From Opitutaceae bacterium (GTDB lineage Bacteria; Verrucomicrobiota; Verrucomicrobiia; Opitutales; Opitutaceae), in the NCBI GenBank assembly GCA_016794785.1, contig JAEUHC010000014.1:1-64000 (forward strand): 64,000 bases of DNA, written 5' to 3'. Under the pieces are notes generated by a model, which searched no databases, was not told the origin of the DNA, and saw only the letters and a program-made list of their open reading frames with translations. Position numbers and translations under genes: made by a program. This document shows positions 1 to 6,639 of the stretch, one piece after another (positions within the stretch are counted from its first letter, which is position 1; every line of letters starts with the position of its first letter).

Positions 1-1
1 G

Positions 2-274
2 ATTCTGGCCGACACCAAGTTCGAGTTCGGCACCGACGCGGCGGGGAGCCTCTTCCTCATCGACGAGGTTCTCACACCTGATTCCTCGCGCTACTGGCCG
101 GCCGCCGAGTATCGCCCGGACTGCTCGCCGCCAAGCTACGACAAGCAGTTCGTGCGCGACCACCTGCTCGCGATCAAGTGGGACCAGAAGCCGCCCGGCC
201 CGCGCCTGCCCGCCGACGTGATCGCCCGCACGCGGGACAAATACCTCGCTGCGCTGAAAAACCTGCTCGGCTAG
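2..274 (+). CDS. purC: SAICAR synthase, C-terminal part (5' end outside window)
   Basis: Open frame entering from the left edge, 90 codons before a TAG. It begins [10 protein letters not shown] and continues with [16 protein letters not shown], the conserved C-terminal half of phosphoribosylaminoimidazole-succinocarboxamide synthase. This family joins aspartate to CAIR in cytosolic purine synthesis. The D-E-x-x-T-P-D-S-S-R-[YF]-W stretch is the family signature around the nucleotide and substrate site, and the tail (DKQFVRDHL...P..V....R.KY..AL..L) also fits. The N-terminal ATP-binding half is beyond the window. It converges on the MBL-fold gene 30 bp away and is a housekeeping anchor for the left flank. 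Confidence 0.9.
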   Translation: MLADTKFEFGTDAAGSLFLIDEVLTPDSSRYWPAAEYRPDCSPPSYDKQFVRDHLLAIKWDQKPPGPRLPADVIARTRDKYLAALKNLLG

Positions 275-304
275 CGATCCCGGCCCGCGATTCCCGGACT
301 CGGC

Positions 305-1033
305 TCAAACCACCGGGACCTTTTTCTCCAACGTGTCGCAAAGGTTCTCGAAAATCCTCCGCAGGCGCAGCGCGCCGGGTTTGCCGTAGTGATTGGGCAC
401 GATGCGGCGCGCGCCCAGCGCGCGGGCCTTGCGAAAGCTCGGCGCGACCAACTCCGGCGCCGCGGTGAAGATCGGCGGCGAGACCTGCACCACCATCATG
501 AAGCGGGCCCACAGATCGGCGGTGAAAAGCAGATCATGTTTCGCCGAGTAGAAACCGCAGTGGCCGAGCGTGTGCCCCGGCAGGTGCACCACGCGCAGGC
601 CGCCCCAGAAGGGGAGTTCGTCGCCGTCGGCGAGCGGCACGTCGATCGGCAACGCGCGGTAGCGGAAGAACGCGCGGCCGGCGGCCTCCAGGGCTGCGCC
701 GATGCGCGCGCGACCGTAGACCTGCGCGGTGCCGTCGAGGTGCGGCTGGTCGAGCGGGTGCGCATGGACGGGCGCGCCGCACCAGTCTTTCAGTTCCGCG
801 AGGCCGCCCGCATGATCGAGGTGACCGTGCGTGAGCAGAATCGCGCGCACATCGCGCGGCCCCCGGCCGGCGCGGGCGATCGCCCGTTTGATGCGCGCGG
901 CGTCGGGCGGCAGGCCGGTATCGAGGATCACGACGCCCGTGGCGTCGATGAGCAGGTGCATCACGCTCATCAGGCCGCGCACGGGGATGAGGCCGGGCGG
1001 CCAGCTGGATGATGAGGACTCGGCGACTTTCAT
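305..1033 (-). CDS. MBL-fold metallo-hydrolase
   Basis: 242-residue metallo-beta-lactamase-fold protein. The zinc-binding signature LLTHGHLDHAGG (H-x-H-x-D-H) is near residue 68, followed by LPGHTLGHCGF (third metal His), TADLW (bridging Asp) and a late NHYGKPG His. This is the glyoxalase II/lactonase-like branch; the substrate cannot be read from sequence. I start at ATG 1033 (MKVAESSSSSWPP); the same frame remains open upstream but turns into non-coding repeat sequence. It lies downstream of the pilT operon on the same strand, separated by a REPIN-like element, so it is probably a separate transcription unit. No signal peptide is visible. Confidence 0.8.
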   Translation of the reverse strand: MKVAESSSSSWPPGLIPVRGLMSVMHLLIDATGVVILDTGLPPDAARIKRAIARAGRGPRDVRAILLTHGHLDHAGGLAELKDWCGAPVHAHPLDQPHLDGTAQVYGRARIGAALEAAGRAFFRYRALPIDVPLADGDELPFWGGLRVVHLPGHTLGHCGFYSAKHDLLFTADLWARFMMVVQVSPPIFTAAPELVAPSFRKARALGARRIVPNHYGKPGALRLRRIFENLCDTLEKKVPVV

Positions 1034-1062
1034 GCTCAGACCCAAGATTTCCGAGGTCTTCC

Positions 1063-1123
1063 TGTGGGAGCGAGCTTGCTCGCGACTCCGACGCAGGTTC
1101 TCGCGAGCAAGCTCGCTCCCACA
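1063..1123. repeat. REPIN-like inverted pair, family A
   Basis: Two exact 23-bp arms in inverted orientation, 1063-1085 and 1101-1123, with a 15-bp spacer. Each arm starts TGTGGGA and contains its own palindrome GCGAG-CTTG-CTCGC, so the element is two hairpins that can also pair into one long stem. This is the architecture of REP doublets mobilised by RAYT transposases. It sits between pilT and the MBL-fold gene, where the transcript could use it as a terminator or stability element. From memory, almost the same arm is abundant in some Pseudomonas genomes; this was not checked. Confidence 0.85.
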
Positions 1124-1152
1124 AGACGGAGCAGGGCGGCCACACGTCGTGA

Positions 1153-2229
1153 TCAGTGCCCGCCGTCGAGATCGCCGGGCTTCAGCAGCGGGGCGAACGT
1201 GGCCTTCACGGCGGCCTTCATGTAGGCTTCCTTGGGCTCGATGGTGCCGTCCTTCACGCGGTTCATCAGGCTCTGGTCCATCGTGACCATGCCGTCGGCG
1301 CCGCCGCTCTCGATGATCGACTTGATGTTGGCGATCTGGCCGCTGCGGATCGTGTTGGGCAGGGCCTCGTGCGTGAGGAGGATTTCGTGGACGGCGCAGC
1401 GGCCCTTGGGGATGCGTTTGCAGAGGAGCTGCGCGACGACGCCGGCGAGGCAGCTCGAGAGCATCACGCGCACTTGGTTCTGCTCCTCGGCGGGGAAGGT
1501 GTTGATGATCCGATCGACGGTCTTGGCGGCATTGTTGGTGTGCAGCGTGCCAAAGACGAGCATGCCCATCGAGGCGCAGCCGAGCGCGAGCTTGATGGTC
1601 TCCATCTCGCGCATCTCGCCGAGGAGGATGATGTCGGGGTCGTGGCGCATCGCGCCCTTGAGCGCGGCGGCAAACGAGGCCGTGTGCTCCCCCACCTCGC
1701 GGTGCACGATCACGGACTGCTTCACCGGATGCACAAACTCGATCGGGTCCTCGATCGTAATGATGTGCCGCGCCTGGTGCGTGTTGATGTAGTCGATCAT
1801 CGCGGCGAGCGTCGTGGACTTGCCGCTGCCCGTGGGGCCGGTCACGACCACGAGGCCCTGCTCGAGATGGCAGAGCTTCTTCAGCGCCTCGGGCAGCTTG
1901 AGATCGTCGAACGAGAGGATCTTCGCCGGGATCTGGCGCAAGACCGCGGCCTGGCCCCAGTGGTTGTAGAGAAAATTCCCGCGGAAGCGCGCGAGCCCGG
2001 GCACCTCGTAGGCGAGGTCGAGGTCCTTGCGCTCGAGGAAATCGGCCCAGCGCTTCTCGGGGCAGATTTCCTTGAGCAGCGACTCCATCGCGCGCGCGTC
2101 GATCGGCTGATCGCCGATGGCCTGGAGCGCGCCGGAGATGCGGGCCTTGGGCGGCAGGCCGACGGTGAGGTGCAAGTCGGACCCGCCCTGGGCGAGCATC
2201 GTGCGGAGAAGTTGATCGAGGGCGGCCAT
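1153..2229 (-). CDS. pilT: Twitching motility ATPase PilT
   Basis: 358 residues, the usual PilT length. The N-terminal PAS-like domain opens LLRTMLAQGGSDLHLTVG. The RecA-like ATPase domain has Walker A GPTGSGKST (131-139), an Asp box around IEDPIEF (159-165), Walker B DIILLGEMRE (199-208) and His box GTLHTNNA (227-234). PilT hexamers at the inner-membrane base depolymerise type IV pili and power retraction. The classical AIRNLIRE motif is replaced by ALPNTIRSGQIANI, so the C-terminal domain is not fully canonical. I use ATG 2229 (MAALDQLL), 2 nt after the stop of the small membrane-protein gene. It is the last gene of a tight three-gene operon whose first gene encodes a second PilT-like ATPase. 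Confidence 0.92.
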   Translation of the reverse strand: MAALDQLLRTMLAQGGSDLHLTVGLPPKARISGALQAIGDQPIDARAMESLLKEICPEKRWADFLERKDLDLAYEVPGLARFRGNFLYNHWGQAAVLRQIPAKILSFDDLKLPEALKKLCHLEQGLVVVTGPTGSGKSTTLAAMIDYINTHQARHIITIEDPIEFVHPVKQSVIVHREVGEHTASFAAALKGAMRHDPDIILLGEMREMETIKLALGCASMGMLVFGTLHTNNAAKTVDRIINTFPAEEQNQVRVMLSSCLAGVVAQLLCKRIPKGRCAVHEILLTHEALPNTIRSGQIANIKSIIESGGADGMVTMDQSLMNRVKDGTIEPKEAYMKAAVKATFAPLLKPGDLDGGH

Positions 2230-2231
2230 GG

Positions 2232-2483
2232 TCAGGAAGAGAGCTCGCGCAGGCGCTGCACCCGGCGCCGGAGCACGACGAAACGCCACAGGTCGGAGCC
2301 GAAGAAGATGAGCGCCGCGATGAGCGGCAGGGTGAGGAGCGCCGGCGGCAGCTTGAAGAGGCGCCGCGCAAAGAAGACCAGCGCAAGGCAGCCCGCGGCG
2401 AAGACCCCGAGGCCGATCAGTTTCCAGATCGCCTTGCGGTAGGCGGCGAGCAGCGCGGCGGGTTCGTCGGGGATCGCGGCCAT
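2232..2483 (-). CDS. Small two-helix membrane protein between two PilT genes
   Basis: 83-residue protein of unknown function starting MAAIPDEPAALL. There are two hydrophobic segments, about residues 23-40 (LIGLGVFAAGCLALVFF) and 46-62 (PALLTLPLIAALIFFG). Arg/Lys clusters follow both helices (ARRLFK; RRRVQRLREL). It has no signal peptide and no domain I recognise. It lies 4 nt downstream of the larger PilT-like gene and 2 nt upstream of pilT, so it is almost certainly co-transcribed. That placement suggests an inner-membrane partner of the retraction ATPases, but this is only inference from position. Confidence 0.75.
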   Translation of the reverse strand: MAAIPDEPAALLAAYRKAIWKLIGLGVFAAGCLALVFFARRLFKLPPALLTLPLIAALIFFGSDLWRFVVLRRRVQRLRELSS

Positions 2484-2487
2484 CGGG

Positions 2488-3876
2488 TCAGGCGATGCGG
2501 GCGCGGAGCACGCGGTTGGCAATCTGGGCGCGCGCGGTTTCGGCGGAGAGCTTCTTCTCCTGCCAGAGGCCGAAGACCACGTTGTCCATGAGGCACATTC
2601 CCTCGCGCACGCCCGTCTCCATCGTGTTGCGCAGGCCGGTGGCCTTGCCCTCGCGGATGAGGTTTTGGATCGCGGTGTTGCTGACGAGAATCTCGCAGGC
2701 GAGCACGAGGCTGCCGTCGGCGCCGGGCAGGAGGCGCTGGCAGACGATGCCGCGGAGCGACTCGGCCACGCTGGCGCGAATCTGCGTCTGCTGCGCGGGG
2801 GGGAAGACGTCGAGCAGGCGGTTGAGCGTCGTGGCGGCATCGCTCGTGTGCATGGTGCCGATGACGAGGTGACCGGTCTCGCTCGCGCTGATCGCCATCT
2901 CGATGGTCTCGAGGTCGCGCAGCTCGCCAATGACGATGATGTCCGGGTCCTCGCGGAGCGCGCCCTTGAGCGCGGTGGCAAAGGTGCGCGTGTGCGGGCC
3001 GACCTCGCGCTGCGTGACGTTGCAGCCTTTGGCCGGCTGCACGACCTCGATCGGATCCTCGACGGTGATGATGTGATCGGTGCGCGTCTCGTTGAGCCAG
3101 GCGACCATCGCGGCGAGCGTGGTCGTCTTGCCGGAGCCGACCGGGCCAGTGATGAGGATGAGGCCGTTGTGGTAGGACATCATCTTCCGCAGGGTCTCGA
3201 TGTGCTTCGTGTAACCCAGCTCCTCGAGCGAGCGCGTCCTGGCCGGCACCATGCGGTAGGAACCGGCCGCGCCGTTCTTGTGGAACATGAGGTTCACGCG
3301 GTAGCGATCGTCGGCCGAGACGGCCAAGGCGTAGTCGTAGTCCTTGCGCTCGAGGAAAATCTTTTTCTGACCCTCGGAGAGCAGCGCGGTGTTGAGGCGG
3401 AGGGCCTCGGGGGCCGTCAGCAGGTGTTCGGAAAGAAACGAGAGTGCCCGCTGGCGCCGCACAAACGGCCGCGCGCCCGTCGAGAGATGCAGATCGCTCG
3501 CACCGCTCTCGGCACTCGCGCGCAGCAGTGCGCGCATCGCCGTGGCCAGCGCCGCATCGTCGAGCCGGCCGAGCGTGCCGAAGTCCAGGGAAGACACGGA
3601 CGCAGCGGCAGGGATTCGCGGCTGAGGCGCCCCCGCCGCGGAAGCAGCCGGGGCCTCGGCCGGCGGCGGCCCCTTGGCGGCATGGGCCATCGCCTCCGCG
3701 GCGAGCGCCTCGAGGGTCTCGACGTCCGTCACGACCCCGCTGTCGATCAACTCCTGCGCGAAAGCCATGAGATCGGCGTCGGCGCCGAGCTTGGCGAGGA
3801 TCTGGGCGGCCTGTTCACGCGCGAACAGGCCTCGGTCGGAGCCGAGCCGGGCGAGCCAGCGGATATCGTCGTTCAT
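2488..3876 (-). CDS. PilT/PilU-family ATPase with N-terminal extension
   Basis: 462 residues, about 100 longer than typical PilT. Residues 1-65 form a charged helical N-terminal region, and 66-95 an Ala/Pro linker. The PilT-like core follows: SGASDLHLSTG (124-134), Walker A GPVGSGKTT (244-252), VEDPIEVV, Walker B DIIVIGELRD, GTMHTSDA, and a recognisable AIQNLIREGKATGLRNTM (the AIRNLIRE motif). Predicted role is ATP-driven pilus retraction or a PilU-like accessory motor. I prefer ATG 3876 (MNDDIRWLARLG), because the open frame upstream (to 4014) has no protein-like character. There is no clear Shine-Dalgarno sequence. It is first in the operon with the small membrane protein and pilT, divergent from the helicase gene. 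Confidence 0.88.
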   Translation of the reverse strand: MNDDIRWLARLGSDRGLFAREQAAQILAKLGADADLMAFAQELIDSGVVTDVETLEALAAEAMAHAAKGPPPAEAPAASAAGAPQPRIPAAASVSSLDFGTLGRLDDAALATAMRALLRASAESGASDLHLSTGARPFVRRQRALSFLSEHLLTAPEALRLNTALLSEGQKKIFLERKDYDYALAVSADDRYRVNLMFHKNGAAGSYRMVPARTRSLEELGYTKHIETLRKMMSYHNGLILITGPVGSGKTTTLAAMVAWLNETRTDHIITVEDPIEVVQPAKGCNVTQREVGPHTRTFATALKGALREDPDIIVIGELRDLETIEMAISASETGHLVIGTMHTSDAATTLNRLLDVFPPAQQTQIRASVAESLRGIVCQRLLPGADGSLVLACEILVSNTAIQNLIREGKATGLRNTMETGVREGMCLMDNVVFGLWQEKKLSAETARAQIANRVLRARIA

Positions 3877-4034
3877 GCGCAGCGGAAAGGAGCGCGAGAT
3901 TTGGCGCCGGCCGCAGGCAAGCCAAGCGCGAACACCGCCAATCGAACTGCAGGCGCGAGATTCATTGCACGCAAACAGGGCGACCGACCGGTTGAGGCGC
4001 ACCCGGGAAGCCACGCTCGGCGGGCGGCCGATAT

Positions 4035-4051
4035 GGGTATTGCAAATACCC
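4035..4051. promoter_or_regulatory. Short palindrome upstream of helicase gene
   Basis: A 7-bp stem with a 3-nt loop (GGGTATT-GCA-AATACCC), 36 bp before the helicase ATG, in the 210-bp divergent gap between the PilT-like operon and the helicase gene. It is AT-richer than its surroundings. It could be an operator or a 5'-UTR hairpin; no -35/-10 pair is convincing here. Confidence 0.35.
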
Positions 4052-4086
4052 GTGTTTCCCCGACGCTAAACCCTTTCCCTTTTGCC

Positions 4087-5763
4087 ATGCTGAAGAAAAT
4101 TTTTGCGAAGCTGCGCGACAAGCTGACGCCCTCGCGCGCCGCGAAGCCGGCCGCGCCCGCGGCCAAGTCCGCCTCCCATTCCCACGCCAAGGCCCACGGC
4201 GATTCGCCGGCCGGCCGCCCCCGCTCCGAGCGCGGCCCCGGCCGCGATGGCGGCGGACGCAGCTCCGGCGGACGCGGTGCCCGCACCTCGGACCCCGCCC
4301 GTGAACCGCGCGGCGAACACCAGCCCCGCGAGCGGCGCGACGAGCGCGGCCCGCGCGAGGACCGTGGAGCGCGCGACGGCGGCGGTCGCGGCGGCCTGCA
4401 TTCCCGCTCCAGCCGGGGCGGCGCCGGCGGCGCTGGCAGCGGCCGCGGCGGCCCGCGCGGCGAGCGCGAGCGCCCGATGATCGACAAGACCTTCGACCAC
4501 CCGCGCAAGGCCGACATCAAGCCCACCGTGCCCGTGGACATCCCGAAGATGGACACGGCCTTCACCGCCCTCGGCCTCAGCGACGCGCTGGCCTTCGGCG
4601 TGCAGGAGATGGGCTACCTCACCCCCACCCCCATTCAGGCGCAGGCCATCCCCGTCGTGCTCAAGGGCGGCGATGTCATCGGCTCCGCGCAGACCGGCAC
4701 GGGCAAGACCGCGGCCTTTGCGCTGCCAATCATCCAGCGCCTCGGCAGCCATGGGAAACTCCGCTGCCTCATCCTCGAGCCCACGCGCGAACTCGCGCTC
4801 CAGGTCGAGGAGGCGTTCCAGAAATTTGCCAAGTTCACCGACCTCCGCGTGACGATCGTCTATGGCGGCGTCGGCTACGGGAAGCAGGAGGACGATCTCC
4901 GCCGCGGCATGGACATCCTCGCCGCGACCCCCGGCCGCCTGCTCGATCACCTGGAGCGCGGCAACTGCTCGCTCAACGACATCGACATCCTCGTCCTCGA
5001 CGAAGTGGATCGCATGCTCGACATGGGCTTCCTGCCCGACGTGAAGCGCATCGTCCAAAAATGCCGGAAGGATCGGCAGACCCTCTTCTTCACCGCCACG
5101 CTCCCGCCCGAGCTCGAGCAGCTCGCCGGCTGGGCCCTCCGCGATCCGGTGAAGGTCGAGATCGGCCGCGTGCGCTCGCCCGCGGAGACGATCGCGCATG
5201 CGTTTTATCCCGTCGTCGCCTCGCAGAAATTTGATCTGCTGCAATTGCTCCTCGAGCAGACCGACTTCAAGAGCGTGCTCATCTTCACCCGCACCCGCAT
5301 GGGCGCCGACCGCATCGCGCAACGGCTGGAGCGCAGCGGCCACACCGTCGGCGTGATGCACTCCGACCGCAACCAGCGCGAGCGCATCGAGGCGCTGGAG
5401 GGCTTCAAGAGCGGCAAATACGAGGTGCTCTGCGCGACCGACATCGCCGCGCGCGGCCTCGACATCGCCGGCGTCTCCCACGTCATCAACTACGACGTGC
5501 CGGAAAACGCCGAGGACTACGTGCACCGCATCGGCCGAACCGGCCGCGCCAACAACACCGGCGACGCCTTCACCCTCGTGACCGAGGACGACGTGCGCGA
5601 CGCCCGCTCCATCGAGCGCTACATGGGCGTCGCCGTGGAGCGGAAGAAAATCGAGGGCTTCCCCTACATCTATTCCGCGCTCTTCGACGAAAAGGCCCTG
5701 GCCGAGACAGCCGCCGCCGCGGCCAAGCCCGTCAGCCGCCTGCACCGCGGCGTGCGGCGGTGA
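4087..5763 (+). CDS. RhlE-like DEAD-box-family RNA helicase (DEVD) with N-terminal RGG region
   Basis: 558 residues. Residues 1-20 are basic. Residues 40-130 are a low-complexity Arg/Gly/Glu region rich in RGG and RDGG, probably binding RNA. The helicase core has Q-motif context (GYLTPTPIQAQAIP), motif I AQTGTGKT (201-208), Ia PTRELA, Ib TPGRL, motif II DEVD (305-308), motif III TAT (336-338), V ATDIAARGLDIAG and VI HRIGRTGRA. Such helicases remodel RNA in ribosome assembly and cold adaptation. Two motif deviations (DEVD for DEAD, TAT for SAT) occur together, and the RGG tail is N-terminal rather than C-terminal. I start at ATG 4087 (MLKKIFAKLRDKL); the frame is open far upstream but lies over the antisense of the PilT-like gene. 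Confidence 0.9.
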   Translation: MLKKIFAKLRDKLTPSRAAKPAAPAAKSASHSHAKAHGDSPAGRPRSERGPGRDGGGRSSGGRGARTSDPAREPRGEHQPRERRDERGPREDRGARDGGGRGGLHSRSSRGGAGGAGSGRGGPRGERERPMIDKTFDHPRKADIKPTVPVDIPKMDTAFTALGLSDALAFGVQEMGYLTPTPIQAQAIPVVLKGGDVIGSAQTGTGKTAAFALPIIQRLGSHGKLRCLILEPTRELALQVEEAFQKFAKFTDLRVTIVYGGVGYGKQEDDLRRGMDILAATPGRLLDHLERGNCSLNDIDILVLDEVDRMLDMGFLPDVKRIVQKCRKDRQTLFFTATLPPELEQLAGWALRDPVKVEIGRVRSPAETIAHAFYPVVASQKFDLLQLLLEQTDFKSVLIFTRTRMGADRIAQRLERSGHTVGVMHSDRNQRERIEALEGFKSGKYEVLCATDIAARGLDIAGVSHVINYDVPENAEDYVHRIGRTGRANNTGDAFTLVTEDDVRDARSIERYMGVAVERKKIEGFPYIYSALFDEKALAETAAAAAKPVSRLHRGVRR

Positions 5764-5765
5764 GG

Positions 5766-5834
5766 GTGGAACGCGTTGACCCCAACGCGTTGAGCCAGTG
5801 ACCCGGAAAGCGCGTTGAGGTCAACGCGCTCCAC
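5766..5834. repeat. REPIN-like inverted pair, family B, between convergent genes
   Basis: Two 24-bp arms, 5766-5789 and 5811-5834, in inverted orientation with 22 of 24 positions matching and a 21-bp spacer. Each arm carries a perfect palindrome CGCGTTG-N4-CAACGCG after a GTGGA/GTGGAG tag. The two mismatches become G-U wobble pairs if the minus strand is transcribed, but A-C mismatches in plus-strand RNA. The element fills the gap between the convergent helicase and aquaporin genes and could terminate both. Confidence 0.8.
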
Positions 5835-5842
5835 CGGCTGCA

Positions 5843-6457
5843 TCACTCGTCGCCGTTGACCACCTTGTAGGTCAGCGCCGCGACCGCGCCACCCGCGAGA
5901 TCGGCACCGAGGTAGAGCCAGAACTGGCCAAGCTTTTCGAGGCCCATCGTCACCACACCGAGGCCGACGGCGGGGTTGAACGCGCCCCCGGATATGCCTC
6001 CGACAGCCACTGCCCCGGTCATCACCGTCATGCCGATGGCGAGGCCGTAGAACGAATTGCCCGCGGTGCCCTTGGCGGTGGCCGTGTTGAGCACCACCCA
6101 AGCGAGGGCAAACGTGAAGAGGAACTCGACGATGAGCGTCTTCATCGCATCGTGCGTGGCGGGCTCGGTGGGCTTGCCGATGAGGCTCACGACGAGCAAT
6201 GCCGCAACGAGGCCGGCCGCGAGCTGCGCAAGCCAGTAGGGCACGACGTCCTTGGTGTCGCACTTGCCGCGAATCCAGACGGCCAGCGTGACCGCGGGAT
6301 TGAAATGCGCGCCGGATACATGGCCGCCGGCGAAAATCATGACCATGAGCGAGGCGCCAATCGCGAGCGGCGCCAGCGGCGAACCGCTGCGCACCGCCAT
6401 GCCAATGGTAAAGACGAGGAAGAACGTGCCGATGAATTCGACGAAGTATTTTTTCAT
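5843..6457 (-). CDS. MIP/aquaporin-family channel
   Basis: 204 residues and six predicted membrane helices, with the internal repeat typical of the major intrinsic protein family. The two half-helix loops are SGAHFNPAVT (NPA at 53-55) and SGGAFNPAVG (NPA at 161-163). Family members pass water, glycerol or other small neutral solutes through the inner membrane. The residue after the second NPA is Val164, where AqpZ and GlpF carry the selectivity-filter arginine (NPAR), so selectivity may differ from both. The start MKKYFVEFIG is clear. There is no Shine-Dalgarno sequence, only a pyrimidine-rich leader. It is divergent from the beta-helix gene. Confidence 0.9.
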   Translation of the reverse strand: MKKYFVEFIGTFFLVFTIGMAVRSGSPLAPLAIGASLMVMIFAGGHVSGAHFNPAVTLAVWIRGKCDTKDVVPYWLAQLAAGLVAALLVVSLIGKPTEPATHDAMKTLIVEFLFTFALAWVVLNTATAKGTAGNSFYGLAIGMTVMTGAVAVGGISGGAFNPAVGLGVVTMGLEKLGQFWLYLGADLAGGAVAALTYKVVNGDE

Positions 6458-6537
6458 GGAGGGGGAAGAAATTGGATATGATGATTGCGAGTGAAACGAC
6501 TCAACGCGATTCTATACCCACAACGTGCAAACCGTAA

Positions 6538-6555
6538 GCATGTAGAATGCATGTA
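6538..6555. promoter_or_regulatory. Direct repeat GCATGTA x2, one helical turn apart
   Basis: GCATGTA at 6538-6544 and again at 6549-6555, an 11-bp period, in the 182-bp AT-richer gap between the divergent aquaporin and beta-helix genes. The spacing would place both copies on the same DNA face, as in an activator or repressor site. This is suggestive only; chance occurrence is possible. Confidence 0.3.
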
Positions 6556-6639
6556 AAACTCCTCACCTGCATTGGTGAAAGTCGTGTTCAGCTTGGCGTT
6601 GCAGCCAGTGCGAGGATTAAGTGTCCAGAAATGATCGTT

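Noticed and set aside
2665..4086. Upstream extension of the helicase frame to 2665
   Set aside because: It lies antisense to the PilT-like ATPase gene; the Lys-rich start at 4087 is protein-like and just precedes the RGG region.
4066..5745. 559-codon minus-strand frame opposite the helicase gene
   Set aside because: Mirror of the helicase codons; no recognisable domain and no independent start.
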